A stretch of DNA of 64,000 bases from Mesorhizobium sp. SARCC-RB16n (GCF_008520305.1 NZ_ML703276.1:1-64000); one strand, 5' to 3'. Positions 9,876-18,719 are shown, counted from the first letter of the stretch. Program-made: numbers and translations. Notes: generated from the sequence alone by a model not told the origin.

Positions 9876-11005
9876 TGATTACTCACGATTTCAGAATATC
9901 TGGTGACAAAACCATCGGGTCCTTCGGCTGCAGGGGGCTTGATAACTGCCGAAGCTTTGGCGACCTGTCTCTTTAGCTCCTGCAGCGTGCGGTCGATGAC
10001 GCGATCCGAAAGACCGATGTCGCGCCCGAATCCTCTGAGCAGCTCGCCGTCGGCAGCGCCAAGGTTGATCTGCTTTCCGCGGATAGACAGTGCCAGCGTT
10101 TGATCAAAACCGTCATAGATAGCGGTATTGAGGACGTCATAAGCGGGTGAAAGCCTAAGCCCCGTCGGCGTTTCCAATAGCGAGAAATTCTTGAGGTGAG
10201 CGTCGCAGTTTCCAACAAGCGCAAAAGCCACCAAGCGGTGAAAAAACCGCTGAATGTCGATGACTGGGCGCGATGAGTGACTTTTGATGATCGTGGCCAC
10301 ATCTTCGTAAGCGGCATCGTATTTACCTCCATAGTCCTGGCCGCGGGGCTTGGCGAGGATTTGCGCGCAATCTTCCAGTCGGAGCTTTTCGCCTTTCGGC
10401 CCGCGGTCGAACCGGGTCACAATGAGGGCATACTCGTCACCCACGGGTGCGGATTGGAACTCGTTGACTTCTTTCGCGCCGAGCACCACGCCGGTCCACC
10501 GCAAGCTCAAGGCTTCGTTACGGACAAGCGTCGGAATGCTTTCGGAGTTGAATTTCGCGATATAGGGAGCGGGGCCGGTTGCTCCGGCAGGGACAAAGCC
10601 ATCTCTGCCGCGCACTACAAGGAGCTTCTTCTGTATTCCCGAAACCGTACGGCCAGGATTGGTCGTGGCTTCCGCGGCCGCTACGGGAAGCTCGGAACTT
10701 TCCGGCGGACAAACGCTCACAGCACCAATGCAATCTGAACCGTATCGCAACAGCAGACCAAGATCGTCCTGGCCGTCAACATGAGCCCCGCGAGCCTGCT
10801 GCTCGCGCAGCCAGCCTTCGGGTCCGAGATGTTGGAAAAATGGATGTAGGCCAGACGGCCAGTCATACTCGTTGCGCGTGACTGGGTAGCAGCAGGCAAT
10901 ATCCTCCGTCCAACCCCGCTCGTAAGCAAAGCGCGTTCCTCCGGTAAGGGTCTCTGACAACGTACCGGCGAGGCGGTCCTTGAAAAGGACCTTGGCAGAG
11001 CGCAA
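9851..11005 (-). CDS. hipA: HipA-family serine/threonine kinase toxin
   Basis: HipA kinases phosphorylate targets such as glutamyl-tRNA synthetase and cause dormancy. The protein starts with the short N-subdomain (SAKVLFKDRLAGTLSETL), then VSGIQKKLLVV (the P-loop-like autophosphorylation region), PYIAKFNSE, and the catalytic core FALVGNCDAHLKNFSLLETP with the metal-binding LSPAYDVLNT. Length (384) is slightly below E. coli HipA (440). The listed frame opens with a TTG at 11005. Upstream in frame is ATA-GCT-TCT-GAA-TTG preceded by GGAAAA, which is where an ATG (MASEL...) would be expected, so the native start may be a mutated or unusual ATA. Confidence 0.8.
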   Translation of the reverse strand: MRSAKVLFKDRLAGTLSETLTGGTRFAYERGWTEDIACCYPVTRNEYDWPSGLHPFFQHLGPEGWLREQQARGAHVDGQDDLGLLLRYGSDCIGAVSVCPPESSELPVAAAEATTNPGRTVSGIQKKLLVVRGRDGFVPAGATGPAPYIAKFNSESIPTLVRNEALSLRWTGVVLGAKEVNEFQSAPVGDEYALIVTRFDRGPKGEKLRLEDCAQILAKPRGQDYGGKYDAAYEDVATIIKSHSSRPVIDIQRFFHRLVAFALVGNCDAHLKNFSLLETPTGLRLSPAYDVLNTAIYDGFDQTLALSIRGKQINLGAADGELLRGFGRDIGLSDRVIDRTLQELKRQVAKASAVIKPPAAEGPDGFVTRYSEIVSNQCLRILGE

Positions 11006-11384
11006 TTCAGAAGCTATGGTTTTTCCTTTGCCGTATCTAGCGCATTGATCCGCCCTTAAGCGAAACCATAGCTCGATATATGGATCGTTATGAGAAAAAA
11101 GGCAACTACTATTTTATTGCGGCAAAATGCGCCCGATAATTGCTATCATACCTTTCTTATCCGCCTGCCCGGCGGCTGGGAATCCCGCTTGGATAAAGGA
11201 TAATTGATCCGGGCTAAGGCTTGAAGCAATCCCGACTCGTGAATGTCAGCTTCCCTTCCGACTGAGCAGGAATGCTGGCAAGCCAGATCGCGTTTCGTCC
11301 AAATGCTCAATCGGCCAACCATTCCGCGCCGTCTGATCGGCAGGCGCGTACCCGGCTTGGGCTTTGATTTCCCTCGACCGCTTT
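11006..11384. other. Intergenic region with the hipA promoter
   Basis: AT-rich DNA between the DUF4236 gene and hipA. It carries the candidate operator at 11066-11083; on the minus strand TTGCCT and ATATAT about 18 bases apart could be -35/-10. No gene was seen. Confidence 0.5.
11066..11083. promoter_or_regulatory. Candidate operator, CCATA-N8-TATGG palindrome
   Basis: A perfect 5-bp inverted repeat with an 8-bp spacer, overlapping the likely -10 of hipA. E. coli HipB binds TATCC-N8-GGATA, the same geometry with different arms, so this is a good guess for the autoregulatory site of the HTH partner. Confidence 0.5.
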
Positions 11385-12511
11385 TTAATCCGCGGAAAGA
11401 GTTTGACGACTGGAGTCTTGATGCAATTGGGCGATGGCCGAGAGCGCCTGGCAAAACGCCTGACTGACGTTCGTCCTGGAGAATTCCAGCAGTTCGTTCA
11501 GTCCAGTTGCACTGGAAAGGCGCAAGGCTTCGTAACGGCAGATAGGGATCTGCCGATTATTTTTGAATCGCCTGTCTGGCCCACCGCTTTTGTTAGGGTG
11601 AGCCCAGGTATGTCCGATCACCTCAGCGTCGGACGGAACCCTGCCTGTCTCAATAAAATTGGTCGGCGCAAACTGGGTGCGAAGATCAGCATATCCAACG
11701 GCGCCATACCGGTTACCGTCTTTCACAAGGACCAGATCTGGCATGAAATACAGCACCTGCCGTCCCACCTGGATCGAAGGGGGTGTAACGTTGCTGCGAA
11801 CAACTTGCGGCAAGGTACTTGCAAGTGTCGTAGGCTTTTTGTCGACCAGCATGCTGGCCCCGGCATTGCGCTTCCAAGTCGTCAGATCCTGGATCTTGCC
11901 CCCGGCAGCTACATGCCACCTTCCAGCGCAAAGAGTGAGCGTTTCGAATGCGCCAACCAGCCTGCCATAGGCAGCCTCGGCGTCTAGTTCCAAATCGTAG
12001 TAGAGCACACTCACTCGTCGATAGCCGTCCAGCCATTTGCCGATCAGCATGCCCGGTAGAAATGCCATAACCCCCAGCACAGGGGCGGCACCTCCGAGCG
12101 CTTTCCCAACGAGGAAGCCGGCGATCCCAAATAGAATTGCCAGCACCACAGAGAGCCGCGTCTGCGATTGCCTGGCGTTGATTTCATCGATCACATTGGC
12201 AAACGTCTCATCGCGCATGTCCATAACGTCGCCGGACTCGATCTCTCTCATCACGACGCCATCAGCCACGTATTGAGGAGCCGACGGTTGCGGTTGAGCT
12301 TGCCGCATGTAAGGGCTCGGCTGTTGGACACCCTTTTTCGCGCCGGCGTGCCGCGATAATAGAGGCCGCCTACGCCTGCGTGGATATAATGGCCGCGTGG
12401 ACCCGTTCCGATCCGCAGACCTTTCACGCCAACCGAGACGCCGACCCCGCCGGATGAAAAATTGAAGCGGAACGGCCCCGCGCTGATCGATTTGCGAACA
12501 TAAAACCCCAT
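11385..12511 (-). CDS. DUF4236-domain membrane protein, split by a -1 frameshift site
   Basis: The start at ATG 12511 gives the DUF4236 signature: GFYVRKSISAGPFRFNFSSG, then GVSVGVKGLRIGTGPRG and GGLYYRG. At 12331-12338 (minus strand A-AAA-AGG) this frame would end soon after. A -1 slip at that heptamer joins it to the long downstream frame: Q/P-rich linker, then DETFANVIDEINARQSQ, two or so transmembrane helices (LSVVLAILFGIAGFLVGKAL and GVMAFLPGMLIGKWL), and a ~190-residue soluble domain ending at 11385. It is the last gene of the overlapping five-gene operon. Either a programmed frameshift or a base lost from the A5 run explains the break. Confidence 0.6.
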
Positions 12512-12567
12512 TCCCTTGGGTCCCCCAACTCAATGCTGTGAGCTAATTCACCAGCATTTTTCCGCGC

Positions 12568-13617
12568 TCATGACTTTGATCCGACACCCGCCGCGAGGTC
12601 GGTTTCGCGGGAGCGCTGCCTCACCCTGATTTCGATTCGTCGCCTTGCCTTCACATCGCCAACCTGCTCTCCGTTGGTCAGATGGTCGCCAGGAAGTATC
12701 AGCTGGCCACCTGACATCGGCAGAATGGTGAACCCTTTCAGCTCAGGCATCTCGCGAAGTATGCTCGTGACCGAGATTGCGCGCGCCAGTCCAAGGCCGG
12801 CGTTATCGGCGGGATGAAGCGTACCAACTTCCACCTTGCCAGCAAGGACCGGTTGGAGCCCTTTGTCCATGTTCGACGACTGACCGGACATGACCTGCTC
12901 ATCCGTGTGTCCAATCACCTCGATGACGTCGACGCCGTACGACGTTGCAATGCCCGCAATCGTCTTGGACAGGTCGCGCAGCCGCGTCCTGAAACGATCG
13001 GAAAGCTGCGCACTTCCGGTATCGAAATTGTAGCCATCGAGTTCGCTGAGGCTGATGATCGGTGGCCAATCATGCGGCTTGGCGGCCGCCACAGGCGCGT
13101 CTGCCTTCCTCAGGGCATCCGACAGGTCCTTCAAGGTCTTGGCCGTACCAACGTAGCCAAACTCCTTCAACACCTTCGTGCGCTCGATCATCGCCTGGGC
13201 TTGCTCGGCGTCGACATCGTTGTCGGACAGGATTTTGGTGACCGGGGCGTTTTTCACCAATTCTTGGACCGAAACTCCTGCCCTTTTGATTGTTTCAATG
13301 GTCTCCTTCGCCAACACCAACTCGCGCCATTGCTGATCGGGCAGGTTGCGCCCTGCCGCAGGCTTGACCATCTCATTCAGCTGAGCAAGCAACCGCTTGT
13401 TTTCCTCGTCCAGCTTACGCGATTCCAGCTTGAGGGATTGGGCAATCTTCTGCGCCTCTGCGGTCTGTTTCTGCTTCTTGGCGATGATCGCGCCGGCTGC
13501 GAGCAAAAGGCAAAACACCAGAAGCAGCATCGTCTCGGCCATGGTCAGGCCCAGGATCAGCCCACGGCCGTAGCCCTTGCGCTCATAAGCGACTGCTGTT
13601 GCGCCCGTCTCGCTCAC
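12568..13617 (-). CDS. MotB/ZorB-like protein with OmpA peptidoglycan-binding domain
   Basis: About 349 residues. One N-terminal helix (ETMLLLVFCLLLAAGAIIA) has a glutamate at its entrance, where MotB and ZorB carry their proton-binding aspartate. A coiled-coil of ~60 residues and a linker follow. Residues ~205-340 look like an OmpA domain (YNFDTGSAQLSDRFRTRLRD, VIEVIGHTDE, ARRRIEIRVRQ). The GTG start at 13617 overlaps the stop of the previous gene (GTGA); a TTG at 13629 is the alternative. With the MotA-like neighbour it should form a wall-anchored, ion-driven stator-type complex. Zorya ZorC/ZorD are absent, so it is not a standard Zorya locus. Confidence 0.6.
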   Translation of the reverse strand: MSETGATAVAYERKGYGRGLILGLTMAETMLLLVFCLLLAAGAIIAKKQKQTAEAQKIAQSLKLESRKLDEENKRLLAQLNEMVKPAAGRNLPDQQWRELVLAKETIETIKRAGVSVQELVKNAPVTKILSDNDVDAEQAQAMIERTKVLKEFGYVGTAKTLKDLSDALRKADAPVAAAKPHDWPPIISLSELDGYNFDTGSAQLSDRFRTRLRDLSKTIAGIATSYGVDVIEVIGHTDEQVMSGQSSNMDKGLQPVLAGKVEVGTLHPADNAGLGLARAISVTSILREMPELKGFTILPMSGGQLILPGDHLTNGEQVGDVKARRRIEIRVRQRSRETDLAAGVGSKS

Positions 13618-14927
13618 CTGCCCCACCAACCGCTTTTTCTCGGCGGTTCAGCCTTCTCCGGCTGCGACGCACCGTTCAAGGTTTGGAACGAATCATCTTG
13701 CGCACCGTCGGAGATCTTGATCGTCGCCTCTTCACTGTCACTGGCGGCGGGTGTCACAACGCGTGCTGGATCTATTTCTATTTCGGCGTTGGCGGTATGG
13801 TTTGCGCGAGCGACCTGAAAACTCTTTTCTGCTATGGTTGCAACGAGGTCACTCGTGTCCTTACTTTGCTTTTGCACCACCGCCGCAAGCGCCTCGGTCA
13901 AGCGCTGCTGTGCTTGAACACTCCCGGCTGTCCTCTCAGCCGCGGCTGCTGCCCGCTCTACGCCGCTCGCCACCTTCGCCACTGCATCAGCGAGGCCGGT
14001 CATACGCGCTTGTTGTTCCTGCGAGGCCGTCTCGGTTTTGACCGCATACTGGGCGACAGCGCTGCCAAGGAGCTTTACCATAGGCGCAAGATCGTTCTTC
14101 AGCACCTCGTCAGGAACGACAACTTTTTCCAGCTTCGTGGCCACCGTGTCGGCTTGTTCGCCGAGCTTACCGACCGACGAGGACATGGTGCTGTTGGCTT
14201 TGTCAAGCAAATCAGCAGCGGCTTCGACACGTTGCGCAATCGACGAGAACTGGCTTTCGATCTGCCCGAAGTTATCTTTCAGCGCGTCGCTGAGCTTGCC
14301 AGACGCCTCTTGGACCGGCTTGATCGATTCCATGGCGATCTTGTCCAAGGCTGATCTGATATGCTCGCCGTTTCGCTCGGCTTGGACTGCAATCTCAGCA
14401 AAGCCTTCCTCGAGCATCTGATGGCTAACGCGGCGAAAGTCGGCGAACTCTCTGGTGACGCTCTCCATCTCGGCTCTTACTCGCCGAGTCATATCGGCGA
14501 GTTCGTGCCGGGCCGTTCGCTCGATATCCGCAGGGTCGCGCCGCATCTGGTTATAGAAGATTCTGAGCGCGATGCCGGTGATCGTGGACGTAATCGCGAT
14601 GCCGAAGTTCCTGACGATGGCATCGGTCGAGTCTTCCGACCCGAACTGGAACAACGACACTCCAAGGCTCGTCAGCGTGAACAGGAAACCCATATAGTAG
14701 AGATTGTCGCCGGTTTGCTCATCGCTAAGGCGCAGCTTCCCGGTGAAGATGGACACACCGAGATAAAGAAGCATCAGGCAGACAGGTGCACCCGCCGCCA
14801 CCATCGGGTTTACCCCCGAGAGCTTGGCGACGGCGATAAAGACGCAGCCGCCGAGGGTCAATATCGCAAACACGAGGAGTGGGAAGCCTCGATGCCCCAC
14901 CAGGGAATTGTCGTGCTTCCTCGCCAT
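13614..14927 (-). CDS. MotA/TolQ/ZorA-like membrane protein with long coiled-coil tail
   Basis: 437 residues. Four hydrophobic helices lie in the first ~150 residues (FPLLVFAILTLGGCVFIAVA; VAAGAPVCLMLLYLGVSIF; YYMGFLFTLTSLGVSLF; FGIAITSTITGIALRIFY). The last resembles the conserved GIAxAL-TxxGL helix of MotA/ExbB proteins. The remaining ~270 residues are Ala/Glu/Lys/Gln-rich coiled coil (MTRRVRAEMESVTREFADFR...), comparable to the ZorA cytoplasmic tail. The ATG at 14927 shares bases with the stop of the upstream gene (TGATG), showing translational coupling. Assignment rests on helix pattern and partner, not on strong sequence identity. Confidence 0.55.
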   Translation of the reverse strand: MARKHDNSLVGHRGFPLLVFAILTLGGCVFIAVAKLSGVNPMVAAGAPVCLMLLYLGVSIFTGKLRLSDEQTGDNLYYMGFLFTLTSLGVSLFQFGSEDSTDAIVRNFGIAITSTITGIALRIFYNQMRRDPADIERTARHELADMTRRVRAEMESVTREFADFRRVSHQMLEEGFAEIAVQAERNGEHIRSALDKIAMESIKPVQEASGKLSDALKDNFGQIESQFSSIAQRVEAAADLLDKANSTMSSSVGKLGEQADTVATKLEKVVVPDEVLKNDLAPMVKLLGSAVAQYAVKTETASQEQQARMTGLADAVAKVASGVERAAAAAERTAGSVQAQQRLTEALAAVVQKQSKDTSDLVATIAEKSFQVARANHTANAEIEIDPARVVTPAASDSEEATIKISDGAQDDSFQTLNGASQPEKAEPPRKSGWWGR

Positions 14928-15745
14928 CAGTTTAACCCCTCCAAGCCAACCAGCTTTTCGAACTCGCCGTGATGGTTTTGGACCCATTGCGTCCAGAATT
15001 CAGCGTGATCCAGCGACTGAAACGGCTTCTTTTTCCGGTCGATATAAAGGATCGTAACTGCCACCCCGTCGAGCGACGTCCCGTAGGTCCGATCGGCGGC
15101 GCTATTGAGGTATTTCTGGTAATCCAGACCAGATCGGTACTGCGAATAGAGTGCCGTATGCTCGATCATGTCGGAGGCGACCACCAACCGCTTTGCGCGC
15201 CCCTGTTTTTCCAGGCTGCTATCGAACAGCGACAGTTTGATTTTCTGGATGCCGGCCATGATCGGAGACTGGCTGGCGGAGTCAGCATTCGGAATTTCGT
15301 CAGGAAGCTTGTTCAGCGGATCGCCGAACGCGTTTTCCCACTTTTTTTGACGCCGCGCCGGATTGTTTGTCCAACTGTCCACGGTGGACCCGTCGCCTGG
15401 ATTGCATCCGTCGAACATCACCGTCAGGTCGCCGGGGGCCGAGTTCAGCGTATAAATTCTCACATAGCCGCCCGGTTCGACCCGCCCGATGGTCTTGCGG
15501 AACTCGTTTTTCAGATCGGCCATGGTCGTTGCCGAGATGGGATCAGTGGCGTCAATCAGAACCGCCGTCAGGCTAACGGGGCCGTCCAGCGGGCAATTTG
15601 TGTTTGCCTCGATCTGACCCTTGCCAGACCTTGACCACATCCAGGCAAAGCCGCCCAGCATTGCAATCGAGAGCACACCAACAGCGAGGGCCGCAACGAT
15701 TGTGCCGACTTGGCCCTTCTTGCGCCTACGAACCCGCCTAGCCAT
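14927..15745 (-). CDS. Membrane-anchored VWA-like protein
   Basis: 272 residues. A basic N-terminus (ARRVRRRKKGQ) precedes one signal-anchor helix (VGTIVAALAVGVLSIAMLGG), putting the rest outside the cytoplasm. The soluble part has a von Willebrand A-like layout: LTAVLIDATDPIS resembles a variant MIDAS strand-loop (D-x-T/S), and RLVVASDMIEHTA matches the conserved 'SDM/SDG' strand of VWA proteins. No other domain was recognised. Its ATG overlaps the upstream stop by 8 bases and its stop overlaps the next start. It may be a ligand-sensing or scaffold subunit of the motor-like complex; that role is inference. Confidence 0.5.
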   Translation of the reverse strand: MARRVRRRKKGQVGTIVAALAVGVLSIAMLGGFAWMWSRSGKGQIEANTNCPLDGPVSLTAVLIDATDPISATTMADLKNEFRKTIGRVEPGGYVRIYTLNSAPGDLTVMFDGCNPGDGSTVDSWTNNPARRQKKWENAFGDPLNKLPDEIPNADSASQSPIMAGIQKIKLSLFDSSLEKQGRAKRLVVASDMIEHTALYSQYRSGLDYQKYLNSAADRTYGTSLDGVAVTILYIDRKKKPFQSLDHAEFWTQWVQNHHGEFEKLVGLEGLN

Positions 15746-17186
15746 TCACACTGTCCGGATGAAGCTTGTCGAGGTCGCGATACTGCTCAATTCCTCGCTC
15801 GCATTCCTGCCCAATCAGGCGGACTTGAGCGTTGAGCTCCTCCTGCGCTTGGCGGATCGATGCGCCAACGTCTCCCTCGCTCCATTCCCCGTCGGCCGAG
15901 ACATGGGGTTTGATGCGCTCGAGTTTGTATGGCACCCCGAAATGTTTGGGCGCAGGCTCCGTTCTGGCCTGGATATTCGCCTCCCTGTACTTGGAGAGAA
16001 GCTGACTGCAGGCTCGCTCGAGCTGGTCCTGGTGCTGCGCAAAGAGCGCCAAAAGCCGCGAGCGATGATCGACGATGGCACGATGCTCTCGGCGACGACT
16101 GCCGAGTTCCTTGACGATGTCCTCAACCTTTTCGTTGTGGTCGTCGCGAACGTCTTGCAGCTCTTCAATCAACTCCCGCTTGCGGTCGATATAGTCCTCC
16201 CGCTTACGGACCAAGCGATTTTCGACGCCGGCGTAGCCGGGATAAGGATCGAGTACGAACCAGCCGTCGATAAATGCGAAAATCGAAAACATGAGGCCGA
16301 TCGCAAACAGTAGCCATGACTTCACGTCCGTGAGCCCGGCCGGATTGTCGATCATGTTTCGGATGACCTCTGCACCGGCACCGTCAGCGAGCGAGCCACT
16401 CACCTCGCGATAGTGCGCCAGCGCCAGGTTTAAGGTCACGGCCAGACTGACATAGACAAGGATCGAGAACATCCCGACCAGCTTCCCAAAAATCGATCGG
16501 TGGGTGACAAGGCGGGCACAGAAAAGCGCCAGGAGCAAAGCGGCGCCGATGTTGATGAAGGAGAATGCTGCAGCCTCCAGGATGCCGCCAAAAAACCCCT
16601 GTTCGTTTCCCTTGGCAAGGAAGCTGCCATTCATTGCTGTCTCGATGAGAAATAGGAACAGCAGCAGCGAAATCCGTAAAAGGTGAGCCGCGCCGTGCTG
16701 AACCCGCGCCGCGCGAAACAGTCCGTGCTTCCCCTTGAACCAGGCGTGCTCTTTCTCAGCGTCGCTAAGAGCGCGCCTCAACCCATGGAGTTCATCCAGC
16801 CCGACCGCAACCGAAGCTTTGAAATCCGACACGCTGGCTGCGTTCGCTTGACGAATGAGACCAAATTGTTCTTCGAAGTCGAGTCCGGCAAGACGCCCGC
16901 TCAGAAGATGCAGGTTGTCCTCAAGAGTATGATACGATGCCTTTTTCTCGTCCTCGACGCGTTCGATGATGGCATGTTCAACATCGTCGAGATTTTTGGC
17001 GCTCCTAGGGGGCTGGTTTGCGTCGCCACGCTCCTTGCCGCGACCTGCCAGATTCATGTCCCGGTCAATCTTGGTGACATCCAAGCTGCTGAAGAGCTGG
17101 GTGCTCGCTCGGAAATCATGGTTGGACTCGCGGAGAGACTCGCGCAACCTATTTAGCTTTTCGAATTTAGAGCTCACGCCCTTCAT
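15738..17186 (-). CDS. Four-helix membrane protein flanked by coiled coils, first gene of the operon
   Basis: 482 residues from the ATG at 17186, chosen over the longer frame to 17297 because the extra 37 residues look non-coding. Residues 1-150 are charged and helical (KFEKLNRLRESLRESNHDF). Four hydrophobic segments follow (LLRISLLLFLFLIETAMNG; AAFSFINIGAALLLALFCA; FSILVYVSLAVTLNLALA; WLLFAIGLMFSIFAFIDGWF). A second coiled coil (DYIDRKRELIEELQDVRDDH) and a cytoplasmic tail complete it. It resembles DUF4407-type membrane proteins only in outline. As promoter-proximal gene it probably organises the complex encoded downstream. Function unknown. Confidence 0.55.
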   Translation of the reverse strand: MKGVSSKFEKLNRLRESLRESNHDFRASTQLFSSLDVTKIDRDMNLAGRGKERGDANQPPRSAKNLDDVEHAIIERVEDEKKASYHTLEDNLHLLSGRLAGLDFEEQFGLIRQANAASVSDFKASVAVGLDELHGLRRALSDAEKEHAWFKGKHGLFRAARVQHGAAHLLRISLLLFLFLIETAMNGSFLAKGNEQGFFGGILEAAAFSFINIGAALLLALFCARLVTHRSIFGKLVGMFSILVYVSLAVTLNLALAHYREVSGSLADGAGAEVIRNMIDNPAGLTDVKSWLLFAIGLMFSIFAFIDGWFVLDPYPGYAGVENRLVRKREDYIDRKRELIEELQDVRDDHNEKVEDIVKELGSRRREHRAIVDHRSRLLALFAQHQDQLERACSQLLSKYREANIQARTEPAPKHFGVPYKLERIKPHVSADGEWSEGDVGASIRQAQEELNAQVRLIGQECERGIEQYRDLDKLHPDSVNG

Positions 17187-17487
17187 ATCCCACTTTTTTT
17201 CGGCCCCAAGCAGAATGCTTTCTATGCACAGTAGCGCTAAAGGGCAACCATGGGCGTACGACCGTCGTTGGTGTGCGAACTCTCCCAAATCGGCCACCAG
17301 ATTGAGGCGGCTCGCTACTCACGCGACCATAAGGCGATGTCGACACGAAGAGAGAGTGGCCCGCGGGGCGACGTCATCCAAACAAGGGCCATAACCAGAG
17401 AAGCCTGCTAGATGGCAAATGTAACGCAAAATCAGTTCGGCTGATCGCTCCTAGGGGGTATGATTAGAACTCAAAGGAGTCTGAACA
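17187..17487. other. Divergent intergenic region
   Basis: About 300 bases between the five-gene operon and the divergent GNAT gene. AAAGGAG at 17475-17481 is the GNAT ribosome binding site. No specific operator was recognised. Confidence 0.45.
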
Positions 17488-17991
17488 ATGGATCGCTATA
17501 CAAGTAGACATAGACCTGAAGACCGCGATCGCGGTGACCTTAGGCAAACCAGCCGCTCAGTGGATACTATCTTTGACAAGCGCCGTGGAGAGCAAATAGG
17601 ACTGAATATTACAACAGTGTACATCGGTGGCGCCCGCAATATTACTTTCTCCTCTGCCGCTGACCAAGCCGAAGTGGGGCTTTTGACCATTTTGCCGCAG
17701 GATGGCAGCATGCGAATTGGCTGGATAAACAATAATCACCGGTCAAGGTACAAAGGGCTCGGGACGGCTATGGTCAATACTGCCGATCGGTTCCGAGCCA
17801 TGGACGACCTCCGCAGTCTGACTCTTCGTTCTCAATCTGAAGAAGCTTCAGTATTTTTCTACAAGAGCGGATTTCGATTTACAGGAGAAGGAATGGAAGC
17901 CAAGAATTCAGCGATGCGGAGGCAAATTTCCAACCCAGAATATCAACCGCCGGACGATGTCATCTTTCTTGGCGAAATGGAGCGCGGGTAA
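17488..17991 (+). CDS. GNAT-family N-acetyltransferase
   Basis: 167 residues with the acetyl-CoA fold in the second half: strand IGWINNNHRSRYKGLGTAMV contains a Q/R-x2-G-x-G/A-like loop (RYKGLG), and SVFFYKSGFRFTGEG is the usual C-terminal 'FYxxxGF' motif. The first ~30 residues are polar and unlike the family. AAAGGAG eight bases ahead fixes the ATG at 17488. It is divergent from the motor-like operon and not obviously linked to it. The acetylated substrate is unknown. Confidence 0.7.
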   Translation: MDRYTSRHRPEDRDRGDLRQTSRSVDTIFDKRRGEQIGLNITTVYIGGARNITFSSAADQAEVGLLTILPQDGSMRIGWINNNHRSRYKGLGTAMVNTADRFRAMDDLRSLTLRSQSEEASVFFYKSGFRFTGEGMEAKNSAMRRQISNPEYQPPDDVIFLGEMERG

Positions 17992-18419
17992 GTCGATGCG
18001 ACGCACATACCGATTGAGCGCGCCCAGATGAAACATCGACTCATCGCTTGACACCAGGGCCGAATGGCGTGGAAGCCCCTTGCTATAGGGGCCGCGCATG
18101 GAGCACAACGTGTGCTCCATGCGCGAGCTTTCTGGCGGCCCACCATGCTCCGGGTCGTCACCCGCTCCTCATTATGAGATCAAGGGACGCATCCGTGGGG
18201 GGCAGGCGTGATGGACCTTACTCAACCGGCTGAGTTCGACTGCCGCTCGGAATAGATCTGTCGTCGTTGGCACAAAAACCTCGCGAACCACAACGCGGAG
18301 GACCATACCATAAGATAGCAGTCCGACCCTGTCCTATGGAGTAAGTATTTCGACGAGATTCTAGCTGGGGGAAAGGAGTTCTCTCACATCACAGCGGTGG
18401 AAGGGATATGCGCCGTCTG
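17992..18419. other. Intergenic stretch with two strong hairpins
   Basis: No gene was recognised. Two adjacent inverted repeats at 18075-18124 are described separately; the remainder is featureless. Confidence 0.45.
18075..18124. terminator. Pair of adjacent hairpins, possible bidirectional terminator or small RNA
   Basis: GCCCCT (18075-18080) pairs with AGGGGC (18087-18092). Immediately after, a perfect 14-bp stem GCGCATGGAGCACA (18094-18107) pairs with 18111-18124 around a 3-base loop. No T-run follows on either strand, so intrinsic termination is not certain. It lies between the convergent GNAT gene and the transcript expected from the promoter at 18891. Confidence 0.45.
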
Positions 18420-18719
18420 TCAAGGAGAGCTCCCCGATCCCGACAGAGGCGATGGGTCCGACGAAAACACATCAGCACCAGGTCGGGTTGCACGTTCAAG
18501 GCGCGAGCCTGCTTGGCTCCGCGACGATCCCCAGATCGCGCCCCGACGCCACACACAAGAATTCCAAGGAGAAAACCACTGGCTGAGCATGACCTCAACG
18601 CCGAACTCGCGTGAATTCTGTTCGTTCTCGTGACCAGAACACTCGGGCTTCAAACGCTGGGGCCGGATTGCCGGCGTTTCCTGTGTTTTTTCCTCGAAAG
18701 GTTCGCTCTGCACCGTCAT
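18420..18719 (-). CDS. Unrecognised 99-residue reading frame downstream of a NifA/sigma-54 promoter
   Basis: The ATG at 18719 is preceded by GGAGACGCC, a fair ribosome binding site, and the frame runs to 18420. The product is rich in Ser, Glu, Arg and Trp (PFEEKTQETPAIRPQRLKPE near the start) and has no domain or membrane segment I recognise. A 69-codon TTG frame at 18389-18598 with a hydrophobic stretch overlaps it. The only reason to list it is its position about 160 bases downstream of a strong sigma-54 promoter. It may equally be non-coding. Confidence 0.25.
   Translation of the reverse strand: MTVQSEPFEEKTQETPAIRPQRLKPECSGHENEQNSREFGVEVMLSQWFSPWNSCVWRRGAIWGSSRSQAGSRLERATRPGADVFSSDPSPLSGSGSSP

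Noticed and set aside
12568-17186. Calling the operon a Zorya system outright
   Set aside because: Only the ZorA/ZorB-like pair is present by architecture; ZorC, ZorD and ZorE-type genes are absent and sequence identity was not measured.
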